Assembly (NCBI GenBank): GCA_012523875.1
Contig: JAAYSW010000035.1
Location: 1-7,630 of the forward strand
Length of the DNA: 7,630 nt
Reading direction: 5' to 3'
Source: Clostridiales bacterium
GTDB lineage: Bacteria > Bacillota > Clostridia > Oscillospirales > Ruminococcaceae
Shown here: positions 1-6,783 of the stretch, in pieces
How the letters are laid out: each line of letters begins with the position of its first letter
Numbering within the stretch: position 1 is the stretch's first letter
Program-made: the position numbers and the translations under genes
Notes under the pieces: model-generated
Database searches by the model: none
The model's input: the letters and a program-made list of their open reading frames with translations, nothing else
What the model was told of the DNA's origin: nothing

Positions 1-58
1 TAATTGCAGCCATACAGCCAGCCGCACCACCACCGATTATTATAACATCATATTGCAT
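1..58 (-). CDS. NAD(P)/FAD-dependent oxidoreductase, N-terminus only (HI0933/BaiN-like), runs off the window
   Basis: Only the first 19 codons are present, read from an ATG at 58-56: MQYDVIIIGGGAAGCMAAI. This is a beta strand followed by a GGGAAG dinucleotide-binding loop and the start of a helix, the typical FAD-binding Rossmann start of a flavoprotein. The GGGAAG-x-MAAI pattern fits the HI0933/YhiN/BaiN family best. Thioredoxin-reductase-like or GidA-like flavoproteins share the loop and cannot be excluded from 19 residues. The start is supported by GGGAG at 69-65, six nt upstream and inside the last codons of the DUF3006 gene. Only 3 nt separate that gene's stop from this ATG, so the two are probably co-transcribed. 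The substrate cannot be deduced here. Confidence 0.85.
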   Translation of the reverse strand, partial: MQYDVIIIGGGAAGCMAAI

Positions 59-61
59 TTT

Positions 62-280
62 TTACTCCCATAGGCTGTTTTGCAGCTTAATTATTTCTTC
101 CCTGTTTTTTTGTGTTTGCACTAAGTCAATGATGTATTTACCATCAAGAAATATAAGCACATCGCTTTCTTTTGCATCTAGGGGTATATCCTTACGCTCA
201 ATTTTAAAATGCTTTTCTCCATCCTCAATAATTGCATAATCCCCTTCAAATCTATCAATAATCAGCATATACTCCCCCAT
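62..280 (-). CDS. DUF3006 domain small protein, partner of the MBL-fold gene
   Basis: A 72-residue acidic protein consisting almost entirely of one DUF3006-type domain. It has an N-terminal IDRFEGDYAIIE segment, a central KIERKDIP-(x)-DAKESDVL segment, a YIID strand and a C-terminal charged helix ending in LWE. The function of the family is not established; from memory, such domains are often found next to, or fused to, ComEC-type MBL-fold proteins, as here. There is no signal peptide or membrane segment, so it should be cytoplasmic. The ATG at 280 overlaps the upstream TAA by one base (TAATG), which suggests translational coupling. An alternative ATG at 268 would give 68 residues beginning MLIIDRFEG, the more usual family start, and has GGGGGAG only 3 nt upstream. 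Either start leaves the domain intact. Confidence 0.85.
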   Translation of the reverse strand: MGEYMLIIDRFEGDYAIIEDGEKHFKIERKDIPLDAKESDVLIFLDGKYIIDLVQTQKNREEIIKLQNSLWE

Positions 281-1215
281 TATTCATATTTCACATTTAT
301 TTTTTTACCATCAGAAGTAAATACAATTGTTCCTTGCTGATCGGTTCTATATATATTATCGGTATATTTAAGTAAATTATCAATAGTATCCATATGTGGG
401 TGGTTATAAGAGTTGACACCACACATTATCACAGCATAATCAGGATTTACTACTTCTAGGAACTTCTTCTTAGTAGATGTATTGCTACCATGATGACCGA
501 CTTTGAGGACATTTACCTTCATAAGTAAACCCTTTTCAAGCATTTCATTTTCGGATTTTGATTCTGCATCCCCTGTAAATAAAAACTTATTCTCACCATA
601 AGTTAAAAGTGATACCACGGAATAATTATTCAAATTCTTATAATCTGAATTTGGTGCTAGCAACTCTAAATTTGCCTCCCCCAGCTTATAGGTATCCCCC
701 ACCTTTGCCTGCGTAAGCTTTAACCCCTCATTTTGAACCGTTTGCAAAAATACCTTATAGGTTTTAGTTGTGGGTGTCATTTCATCAGAAACCCTTGGCA
801 CAATCACTTTTCCAATATCAAAGTTTTCAAGCACCATTGCTATCCCACCCATATGGTCAGAATGGGGATGTGTTACAATTACATAATCAAGCTTTTTTAT
901 ACCCTGTGAATTTAAATAGGATACCACAGTATCACCATATTCAGCCTCTCCTGCATCTATTAAAGCAGCCTGTCCATCACTCACGATTAACGAAGAATCA
1001 CCCTGTCCAACATTAATAAAATGAACACTCAAATTACCATCAACAATTACTCCATTGCTAAAACCAAAGACACTCATTAGCTCTTCATATGTGAAAATGC
1101 CAAAATAATTAGTAATGGCAAGTATGGCTATAGTTAACAGTGGAATACAAATGATTATTGCATTTAGCCTAAAACTTATCTTTTTCGCTTTGGTTTTTTG
1201 TCTATTCTTTGCCAT
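280..1215 (-). CDS. Membrane-anchored ComEC/Rec2-type metallo-beta-lactamase-fold hydrolase
   Basis: A 311-residue protein. It has a lysine/arginine-rich N-terminus (residues 2-17), one hydrophobic segment (about 19-38) and then an MBL-fold domain (about 62-308) that should lie outside the membrane by the positive-inside rule. The fold carries the ComEC-type HFINVGQGDS strand (65-74), the metal-binding motif THPHSDH with H116, H118, D120 and H121, the FTGDAE motif with D216, and VGHHGS with H241 and H242, then NHPH at 271-274. All key residues for a two-metal phosphodiester-type hydrolase are present. It resembles the C-terminal domain of the competence protein ComEC without the channel domain; such proteins are usually annotated ComEC/Rec2 family hydrolase. 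Nuclease or other phosphodiesterase activity is an inference. The start at 1215 lies inside the ygiQ-like gene and has its own AAAGGAAGGG ribosome binding site. Confidence 0.9.
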   Translation of the reverse strand: MAKNRQKTKAKKISFRLNAIIICIPLLTIAILAITNYFGIFTYEELMSVFGFSNGVIVDGNLSVHFINVGQGDSSLIVSDGQAALIDAGEAEYGDTVVSYLNSQGIKKLDYVIVTHPHSDHMGGIAMVLENFDIGKVIVPRVSDEMTPTTKTYKVFLQTVQNEGLKLTQAKVGDTYKLGEANLELLAPNSDYKNLNNYSVVSLLTYGENKFLFTGDAESKSENEMLEKGLLMKVNVLKVGHHGSNTSTKKKFLEVVNPDYAVIMCGVNSYNHPHMDTIDNLLKYTDNIYRTDQQGTIVFTSDGKKINVKYE

Positions 1216-3122
1216 TTACCCTTCCTTTCACCCCCATTATTGGAAAAGCGTTTCGAATCCTTTACACTACCAGGTATACGACTTTTAGGTTTACCTTTCG
1301 CCAAATTCTTAGTCGCCCTTTTGTGTTTTCTCGAATCAGCTGATACTAAACATCTTTCACTATTTCCAATTAAATCATATCTATTTATACTCTTTAGTGC
1401 ATCTAAAACCAATTCCCTATTCTTTGGTTTAAAATATTGCAACAACGCTCTTTGCATCGCCTTTTCATGTGGTGTTTTTGGCACATACACCTTTTCCATT
1501 GTATATGGATCTAACCCTGTATAAAACATACAGGTTGAAATTGTTCCAGGGGTTGGATAAAAATCCTGTACCTGTTCAGGGCGAATATTGTTCTCCTTTA
1601 AAAATAAAGCTAATTCAACTGCCTCATGCAATGTGCTTCCAGGATGGGATGACATAAGATATGGGACTAGATATTGTTCCTTATTAACAGCTTTAGTTAT
1701 TGAATAAAACTTACCTTGGAACCGTTTATATGCCTCAATATGAGGTTTACCCATCATATCAAGCACAACTGCTGAACAATGTTCAGGAGCAACTTTTAGC
1801 TGTCCACTCACATGATGCTTAATAAGCTCATGCATAAATTCCTCATTTCTATCCTCAATCAAATAATCATAGCGTATTCCAGAACGAATAAAAACACGCT
1901 TAACTCCCTTTATTTTTCTAAGCTTTCTTAGTATTTGAAGATAATCTGTATGGTCAACATCTAAAGCATTGCAAGGGGTAGGTGCTAGGCATTTCTTACC
2001 TTTACATAAGCCTTTTTCAAGCTGCTTTTGGCATGATGGTTGCCTAAAGTTTGCTGTTGGTCCTCCTACATCATGGATATATCCCTTAAAATTAGGCATT
2101 TGTGTGATTTTTTCAGCTTCTGCTAAAATTGATTCTTCGCTCCTGCATGAAATACGCCTACCCTGATGCAATGTAATTGAACAGAAGTTGCAATTTCCAA
2201 AACAACCCCTATTATGGGTAATTGAAAACTGTACTTCCTCAATTCCAGGAACTCCACCCTCTGATTCATAGCATGGGTGATATGTTCGTTTATACGGCAA
2301 ACTATAAACAAAATCCAACTCCTCCTGTGTAAGACTTTTTGCAGGAGGATTTTGCACTAACATCTGTTTGCTATGCCTTTGAATTACAGTTTTGCCATAT
2401 ACCTCATCTTGTTGGTCATACTGAATTCTACATGCCTTTGCATATAAAACTTTATTTTCAGAAACCTGTTCAAAACTAGGACATTCAGCTGAACCAATCG
2501 GAGTATTTATCGGCTCTGTAAGATAACAAGTTCCTCTAATATCAGTTAAGGATTTTATATCCTCACCATTTTTAAGCCTATTTGCAACCTCTATTATTTG
2601 ATTCTCACTCATTCCATACATAAGCAAGTCAGCTTCACTTTCAACTAAAACAGAAGGCTTAACAATATCATCCCAATAATCATAATGTGCAAAACGTCTT
2701 AAAGATGCCTCAAGCCCACCTATCAGTATTGGAACATTCCCAAATATTTTTCTTATTTTTTTACTATAAACAATTACTGCTCTATCAGGACGCTTGCCTG
2801 CATTTCCGCCAGCAGTATATGCATCATCAGAACGCTTTCTTTTTGCTGCGGTATAATGTGCTACCATTGAATCTATATTACCAGATGTAACCATAAAAGC
2901 ATATTTAGGGACACCCAAAGTTCTAAAATCCTTTTCAGTTTTCCATTCAGGTTGTGCAATAATACCTACACTAAATCCATTTGCTTCAAGCATTCTTGAA
3001 ATTATTGATACGCCAAAACTTGGATGATCAACATACGCATCACCAGTTATAAGTATAAAGTCTAATTGTTCGATTCCCATTTCAAGCATATCTTGCCTTG
3101 ATATAGGTAAAAATCCATCCAT
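1176..3122 (-). CDS. ygiQ: YgiQ-family radical SAM protein
   Basis: A 648-residue protein from the ATG at 3122, matching the family's usual MxDFLPIS-like beginning (here MDGFLPIS). An in-frame TTG at 3143 would add 7 residues but does not fit the family and has no good Shine-Dalgarno; the ATG site is also weak (AAGCGGTG). The N-terminal region (about 1-280) contains the family's LDFILITGDAYVDHPSFG segment and IGGLEASLRR. The radical SAM core follows, with CFGNCNFC giving the CxxxCxxC [4Fe-4S] cysteines C307, C311 and C314. It continues through IHDVGGPTANF, VKRVFIRSGIRYDY and LKVAPEH segments and FYPTPGT. The last 70 or so residues form a basic, low-complexity tail ending KKPKRKR. YgiQ proteins are conserved radical SAM enzymes (formerly UPF0313) whose reaction is, as far as I know, unassigned. 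The gene starts 34 nt after the spoIIIE stop. Confidence 0.93.
   Translation of the reverse strand: MDGFLPISRQDMLEMGIEQLDFILITGDAYVDHPSFGVSIISRMLEANGFSVGIIAQPEWKTEKDFRTLGVPKYAFMVTSGNIDSMVAHYTAAKRKRSDDAYTAGGNAGKRPDRAVIVYSKKIRKIFGNVPILIGGLEASLRRFAHYDYWDDIVKPSVLVESEADLLMYGMSENQIIEVANRLKNGEDIKSLTDIRGTCYLTEPINTPIGSAECPSFEQVSENKVLYAKACRIQYDQQDEVYGKTVIQRHSKQMLVQNPPAKSLTQEELDFVYSLPYKRTYHPCYESEGGVPGIEEVQFSITHNRGCFGNCNFCSITLHQGRRISCRSEESILAEAEKITQMPNFKGYIHDVGGPTANFRQPSCQKQLEKGLCKGKKCLAPTPCNALDVDHTDYLQILRKLRKIKGVKRVFIRSGIRYDYLIEDRNEEFMHELIKHHVSGQLKVAPEHCSAVVLDMMGKPHIEAYKRFQGKFYSITKAVNKEQYLVPYLMSSHPGSTLHEAVELALFLKENNIRPEQVQDFYPTPGTISTCMFYTGLDPYTMEKVYVPKTPHEKAMQRALLQYFKPKNRELVLDALKSINRYDLIGNSERCLVSADSRKHKRATKNLAKGKPKSRIPGSVKDSKRFSNNGGERKGKWQRIDKKPKRKR
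1219..1228 (-). promoter_or_regulatory. Ribosome binding site of the MBL-fold gene, inside the upstream gene
   Basis: The minus strand reads AAAGGAAGGG, then TAA, then the ATG at 1215. This purine-rich site lies in the coding region for the C-terminal tail of the radical SAM protein. It supports a real start there and hence a genuine 40-nt overlap of the two genes. Confidence 0.7.
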
Positions 3123-3156
3123 TATAGCACCGCTTTCAATCAAGTTCTTACTTGCT

Positions 3157-5625
3157 CTAGTTTCTCATCTTTCTTTCTGTCCACTGTTGCTTGCTCAAAA
3201 GCACCTTCCTCGGCTTAGCACCCTCTTGTTCGCCTACTATACCCATATTTTCAAGTTCATCCATAATCCGTGCAGCTCTTGCATAACCTAATCTTAACCT
3301 TCTTTGCAACATTGATGTAGATGCCTGTTCAGCATCTACTACTAATCCAATTGCTTTCTCTATTATATCATCATCACTATCTGCACCACTTATCTCTGTA
3401 ATTCCCTTTTCATCTGGAGTTACAGGGGTGTTTTTTTCAATTTCATCTAAAATTTCATCACTGTAATCTGGCTGGCTTTCTTTCTTTATAAATTCAACAA
3501 CAGCCTCAATTTCTTTTGTTGAGCAGAAACAACCTTGTACCCTTACAGGCTTTGGAATGCCTGATGGGAAGTAAAGCATATCCCCATGCCCCAATAATTT
3601 TTCTGCTCCTCCCATATCTAAAATTGTTCTTGAATCAGTCTGCGACATAACTGATAGAGCAATCCTGCTTGGGATATTTGCCTTGATTAACCCAGTAATT
3701 ACATTTACAGTAGGACGCTGTGTAGCTATAATTAGGTGCATTCCCGCCGCTCTAGCCATCTGTGCAAGACGGCAAATAGCATCCTCTACTTCCTTTGAGG
3801 CTGCCATCATCAAATCCGCAAGCTCATCTATGGCAATTACAATTTGAGGAATCGGAGTTATATCTTTATTTTCCGATGCTAATTCATTATATCCTGTAAT
3901 ATCACGAACATTATTATCAGCAAAAAGCTGATACCTCTTGAGCATTTCCTGTACCGCCCAATTTAAAGCACCTGCAGCTTTTCTAGGGTCAGTAACAACA
4001 GGAATAAGTAAATGTGGGATTCCATCATATACCTTAAATTCAACTATTTTAGGGTCAATAAGAACAAGCCTTACCTCATCAGGTGTTGCATTATATAATA
4101 TACTCATAATTATTGAGTTTGTACAAACTGATTTACCCGAACCCGTAGCACCCGCAATTATAACATGTGGCATCTTTGCTACATCACCCAACATAACATT
4201 ACCAGCAATATCTTTTCCTACACCAAATGTAAGCTTGCTTTTAGATGTTTTAAAATCCTTACTTTCAAGAATTTCACGCAATGTTACGAGGTCTTTCTTC
4301 CCATTTGGAACCTCTATACCCACAGCAGCTTTTCCTGGAATAGGGGCTTCAATCCTTACTCCTGCCGCTGCTAGATTTAGGGCAATATCATCAGCTAAAC
4401 CAGTAATCCTAGAAATTTTAACTCCAGCAGATGGTTGTACTTCATATCTTGTAACCGTTGGACCTCTATGTATTCCAACAATCCTTGTCTGGACTCCAAA
4501 GCTATTAAGTGTATCTACAAGTATATCCGCCTTTTGCTTCATTTCTATTGTAGAGTTTACATCTACTTCCGTGTTTGAACCTTGGTTTAGAAAAGATATT
4601 GGTGGGAATTTATATGGACTTTCAATCTGCATCTTATTTTCTAAATCATCATGTGCAAAAGTTTCTATTTTCCTCTTTTTAATTGAATCCTCCATTGCAC
4701 GATTAATTAAATCTTCTATCGCTGGCTCATCATCTAATTTTTGCTTCTGCTTATTTTTCTTTTCGTTGCCCTTAATATTGCTATCTAGAAGTGGAATATC
4801 CAAGCTTTTATCATTTATTTTATTACCACTAATCGTTATTGGTACATCCAAATCAAAGTCGTTGTTTTGTGATGTTGTTTTTGCTTTCTTTGATTTGAAT
4901 ATACCCAAAGCTTCCTTATCTTTTTTATCCTCAAGCTCTTTTTCTTTTTCTATTCCATCATCATACTCATCAATTATTGCATTCTCTTCTCTTATTTTTT
5001 TCATATATCCATGTGCTGTTCTAACAGGTTTATAAAACAATCCAAAGAAATCAAATAACCCAAAGTTAGTTAGCAGCATGATAAATACAAAAAACAATAA
5101 TAGTATAATTATCTTTGAGCCAATAGTACCAAAAAGCTTCAATAATGGCCATGCTACTAAACCACTTATAACTCCCCCACCTTTAAGGTTTATACCATTA
5201 TCATAAAGGCTTTTTATTTTTAACCCAAAATCAGAGCCAGGTATTTCACCAACTATAAAAATTTGCACAATAGCACTTGTTAGCACCATCAAACCAACAC
5301 CCCATAAAACACGTCCTGCAACAATTTCCTGTGATTCATCCCTTGCTATAAGTAACGATGTATAGATTAGGATTATTGGTACAAATATTACAGAAAATCC
5401 AAATAACCCTCTTATAACATTATGTATCCAATACCAACCTGAATTGCCATCTATGATTATTAAGAGTAATACTAAAATTCCTATAGCAAACAGTACTACG
5501 GACCAAAACTGATTTGTATATGTTTTTTTATTTTTTTTCTTTATATTTGTAGTTGTAACCTCTGGCTGTTTATTTTTTTTGGCGGATAAGGTGTTTTTTG
5601 CAACTGTCTTTTTATTTTCTGCCAC
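3157..5625 (-). CDS. spoIIIE: DNA translocase of the FtsK/SpoIIIE family
   Basis: An 822-residue protein that pumps double-stranded DNA through the division septum; in spore formers SpoIIIE moves the chromosome into the forespore. A basic N-terminus (1-36) is followed by about four membrane segments (about 40-59, 70-94, 104-126 and 152-190). A charged, low-complexity cytoplasmic linker spans about 205-340. The alpha/beta motor follows, with Walker A GATGSGKS (492-499) and Walker B IVIAIDE (595-601, D600/E601). A C-terminal winged-helix gamma domain (about 752-815, with QRRLRLGYARAARIMDELE-type helices) would recognise polar DNA motifs (KOPS/SRS). Length and domain order are normal for the family. 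SpoIIIE is chosen over FtsK because of the TepA/YlzJ neighbourhood, but the sequence alone cannot separate the roles. The start is GTG at 5625, 29 nt after the uppP stop. Confidence 0.96.
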   Translation of the reverse strand: MAENKKTVAKNTLSAKKNKQPEVTTTNIKKKNKKTYTNQFWSVVLFAIGILVLLLIIIDGNSGWYWIHNVIRGLFGFSVIFVPIILIYTSLLIARDESQEIVAGRVLWGVGLMVLTSAIVQIFIVGEIPGSDFGLKIKSLYDNGINLKGGGVISGLVAWPLLKLFGTIGSKIIILLLFFVFIMLLTNFGLFDFFGLFYKPVRTAHGYMKKIREENAIIDEYDDGIEKEKELEDKKDKEALGIFKSKKAKTTSQNNDFDLDVPITISGNKINDKSLDIPLLDSNIKGNEKKNKQKQKLDDEPAIEDLINRAMEDSIKKRKIETFAHDDLENKMQIESPYKFPPISFLNQGSNTEVDVNSTIEMKQKADILVDTLNSFGVQTRIVGIHRGPTVTRYEVQPSAGVKISRITGLADDIALNLAAAGVRIEAPIPGKAAVGIEVPNGKKDLVTLREILESKDFKTSKSKLTFGVGKDIAGNVMLGDVAKMPHVIIAGATGSGKSVCTNSIIMSILYNATPDEVRLVLIDPKIVEFKVYDGIPHLLIPVVTDPRKAAGALNWAVQEMLKRYQLFADNNVRDITGYNELASENKDITPIPQIVIAIDELADLMMAASKEVEDAICRLAQMARAAGMHLIIATQRPTVNVITGLIKANIPSRIALSVMSQTDSRTILDMGGAEKLLGHGDMLYFPSGIPKPVRVQGCFCSTKEIEAVVEFIKKESQPDYSDEILDEIEKNTPVTPDEKGITEISGADSDDDIIEKAIGLVVDAEQASTSMLQRRLRLGYARAARIMDELENMGIVGEQEGAKPRKVLLSKQQWTERKMRN

Positions 5626-5632
5626 TTCTCCG

Positions 5633-5642
5633 CTCCCCCTCC
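5633..5642 (-). promoter_or_regulatory. Ribosome binding site supporting the GTG start of spoIIIE
   Basis: The minus strand reads GGAGGGGGAG, with 7 nt between its last G and the GTG at 5625. This long purine tract can pair with 16S rRNA in more than one register. It fixes GTG as the start, since there is no ATG nearby in frame. Confidence 0.75.
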
Positions 5643-5654
5643 TTTTGTAGAAAC

Positions 5655-6524
5655 CTACATAATTTCTGTTATGGCTTTTCCTAAAACCCTTTCAATGATT
5701 CCAATACTTATCACTGCAATTCCTAATACTAATGTATAGAATGCAAATATTTTAAACTTATCAGATTTAATTAGCCACCTCACCAATTTTATAGCAAATA
5801 TTCCAACAACAGCTGAAACAATAAATCCGACTATAAATGGTAATAACTCTATATCTGTTTGCCCTGTATCGAATGCATCCTTAACTTCAAGCAAGCACCC
5901 ACCTAAAATAGCTGGTATACCCAATATAAATGAGAATTTTACTGCTGTTTCCTTTGTAAATCCACTAAATAGTCCCCCACTTATCGTGGAACCTGAGCGA
6001 GATATTCCTGGCATTAATGCAAATCCTTGAAAAACACCAACTGTTACTGCATTTTTAACTGTTATATCCTTTGGCTCTCTTTTTCCCTTTACGCAACGGT
6101 CTGACAAAAATAATATAACTGATGTATATAAAAAACATATCCCCTCAACTATTATATCATCATCTGTTGAAATTCCCACAAAAAAATCTTTAAATATGTA
6201 AAACGGTGCAAGCATTGATAGTGAAATTACTAACATTATTATCATTCGTCGTTCACCATTCATTGTTTTCCATTTAAACTTGCCCGTAAATATATCTTTT
6301 ATCATAACTATAAATTCTTTGATTAAAGCCCAAATTGTATCCCAAAAGGCTATAAAAACTGCAACTAGTGTGCCTAAATGAAGTACGGATAGCATTAAGA
6401 ACCCTGCATCCCCACTATTTCCTGTAAAATGTTGATAAATTGATAAATGCCCCGAACTTGAAATAGGTAAAAACTCTGTTAGTCCTTGTATAATTCCTTG
6501 TATAACCGCCTCTATTATTGTCAT
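5655..6524 (-). CDS. uppP: Undecaprenyl-diphosphate phosphatase (UppP/BacA family)
   Basis: A 289-residue integral membrane protein that removes a phosphate from undecaprenyl diphosphate, recycling the lipid carrier for peptidoglycan and other wall polymers; members of the family can contribute to bacitracin resistance. Both signature motifs are intact. QGLTEFLPISSSGH (residues 13-26) holds E17, the serine cluster S22-S24 and H26. PGISRSGST (172-180) holds R176. Several hydrophobic segments are visible (about 42-62, 94-113, 126-141, 195-212, 228-248 and 258-277). Length is slightly above the usual 265-280 residues. The ATG at 6524 has an excellent GGAGGTG site. The gene sits between the ylzJ-like gene and spoIIIE, unlike the B. 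subtilis arrangement. Bacteria often have several UppP-type enzymes, so this may not be the only copy. Confidence 0.96.
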   Translation of the reverse strand: MTIIEAVIQGIIQGLTEFLPISSSGHLSIYQHFTGNSGDAGFLMLSVLHLGTLVAVFIAFWDTIWALIKEFIVMIKDIFTGKFKWKTMNGERRMIIMLVISLSMLAPFYIFKDFFVGISTDDDIIVEGICFLYTSVILFLSDRCVKGKREPKDITVKNAVTVGVFQGFALMPGISRSGSTISGGLFSGFTKETAVKFSFILGIPAILGGCLLEVKDAFDTGQTDIELLPFIVGFIVSAVVGIFAIKLVRWLIKSDKFKIFAFYTLVLGIAVISIGIIERVLGKAITEIM

Positions 6525-6529
6525 ATATG

Positions 6530-6536
6530 CACCTCC
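6530..6536 (-). promoter_or_regulatory. Ribosome binding site of uppP
   Basis: GGAGGTG on the minus strand, 5 nt before the ATG at 6524. It is a near-perfect Shine-Dalgarno and confirms that start. It lies 13 nt downstream (in transcription) of the leader hairpin. Confidence 0.8.
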
Positions 6537-6549
6537 GTAAATTCATAAC

Positions 6550-6568
6550 GGGCGAGTTCAACCCGCCC
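6550..6568 (-). terminator. GC-rich hairpin in the uppP leader; possible terminator or attenuator
   Basis: A 5-bp all-GC stem (GGGCG/CGCCC) with a 9-nt loop stands out in very AT-rich sequence. On the minus strand, along the direction of transcription, the stem is preceded by an A/T run and followed by GTTATGAATTT, which is a poor U-tract. On the plus strand it is followed directly by TTTT, which looks more like an intrinsic terminator, but no plus-strand gene leads into it. It could end or reduce readthrough from the protease-ylzJ unit into uppP, or be a structural leader element. No convincing promoter was found in the 79-nt gap: there is a TAATAT -10-like hexamer but no good -35. Confidence 0.4.
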
Positions 6569-6603
6569 TTTTAAAAAATATTACCTAATAAAATAAATGT
6601 TTC

Positions 6604-6783
6604 TTAAATAAATTGGTTATCCGCACGCAACCTATCAATAAAGTCATTTGGATTTGTTGAAAATATATTTTTATCAACCATAGGATTCGTTAAATCAAGA
6701 TTGCTCACTGGTGCTGGCATCATTTCAACATTGTTTAATGGTGAATAAAATACATCATCAAGATTTATTATAGTATGCATCAT
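6604..6783 (-). CDS. YlzJ-like small protein
   Basis: A 59-residue reading frame starting MMHTIINLDDVFYSPLNN and ending FSTNPNDFIDRLRADNQFI. The ATG at 6783 overlaps the protease stop as ATGA, the classic 4-nt coupling, and GAGGTGG lies 8 nt upstream inside the protease gene. ATG at 6780 is an alternative only one codon later. The family call rests on position between a TepA-like protease and spoIIIE, as in B. subtilis, and on two weak matches to the YlzJ-like pattern: an N-terminal FYSPLNNVEM resembling LYTPLPLELV, and a C-terminal STNPNDFIDRLRADNQFI resembling an LLSTDPxDYLDPRYxPGxII motif. The protein is shorter and more divergent than typical YlzJ (about 70 residues). It has no membrane segment. 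Function is unknown. Confidence 0.75.
   Translation of the reverse strand: MMHTIINLDDVFYSPLNNVEMMPAPVSNLDLTNPMVDKNIFSTNPNDFIDRLRADNQFI

Noticed and set aside
2123..2311. A 62-codon minus-strand frame inside the radical SAM gene
   Set aside because: It is an out-of-frame shadow overlapping the region that encodes the CxxxCxxC motif.
768..2890. Several short plus-strand frames (62-108 codons) opposite the MBL and radical SAM genes
   Set aside because: All are antisense shadows of well-supported genes, with no motifs or good ribosome binding sites.
3123..3143. TTG start for the radical SAM gene, 7 codons upstream
   Set aside because: The added residues IESGAI do not fit the family start and no better ribosome binding site supports the TTG; the ATG at 3122 gives the expected MDGFLPIS beginning.
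3938..5035. A 365-codon open frame on the plus strand
   Set aside because: It lies wholly antisense to the SpoIIIE gene, whose motor motifs are unmistakable. Its product is a Ser/Ile/Phe-rich composition typical of reverse-complement translation, and no family is recognisable.
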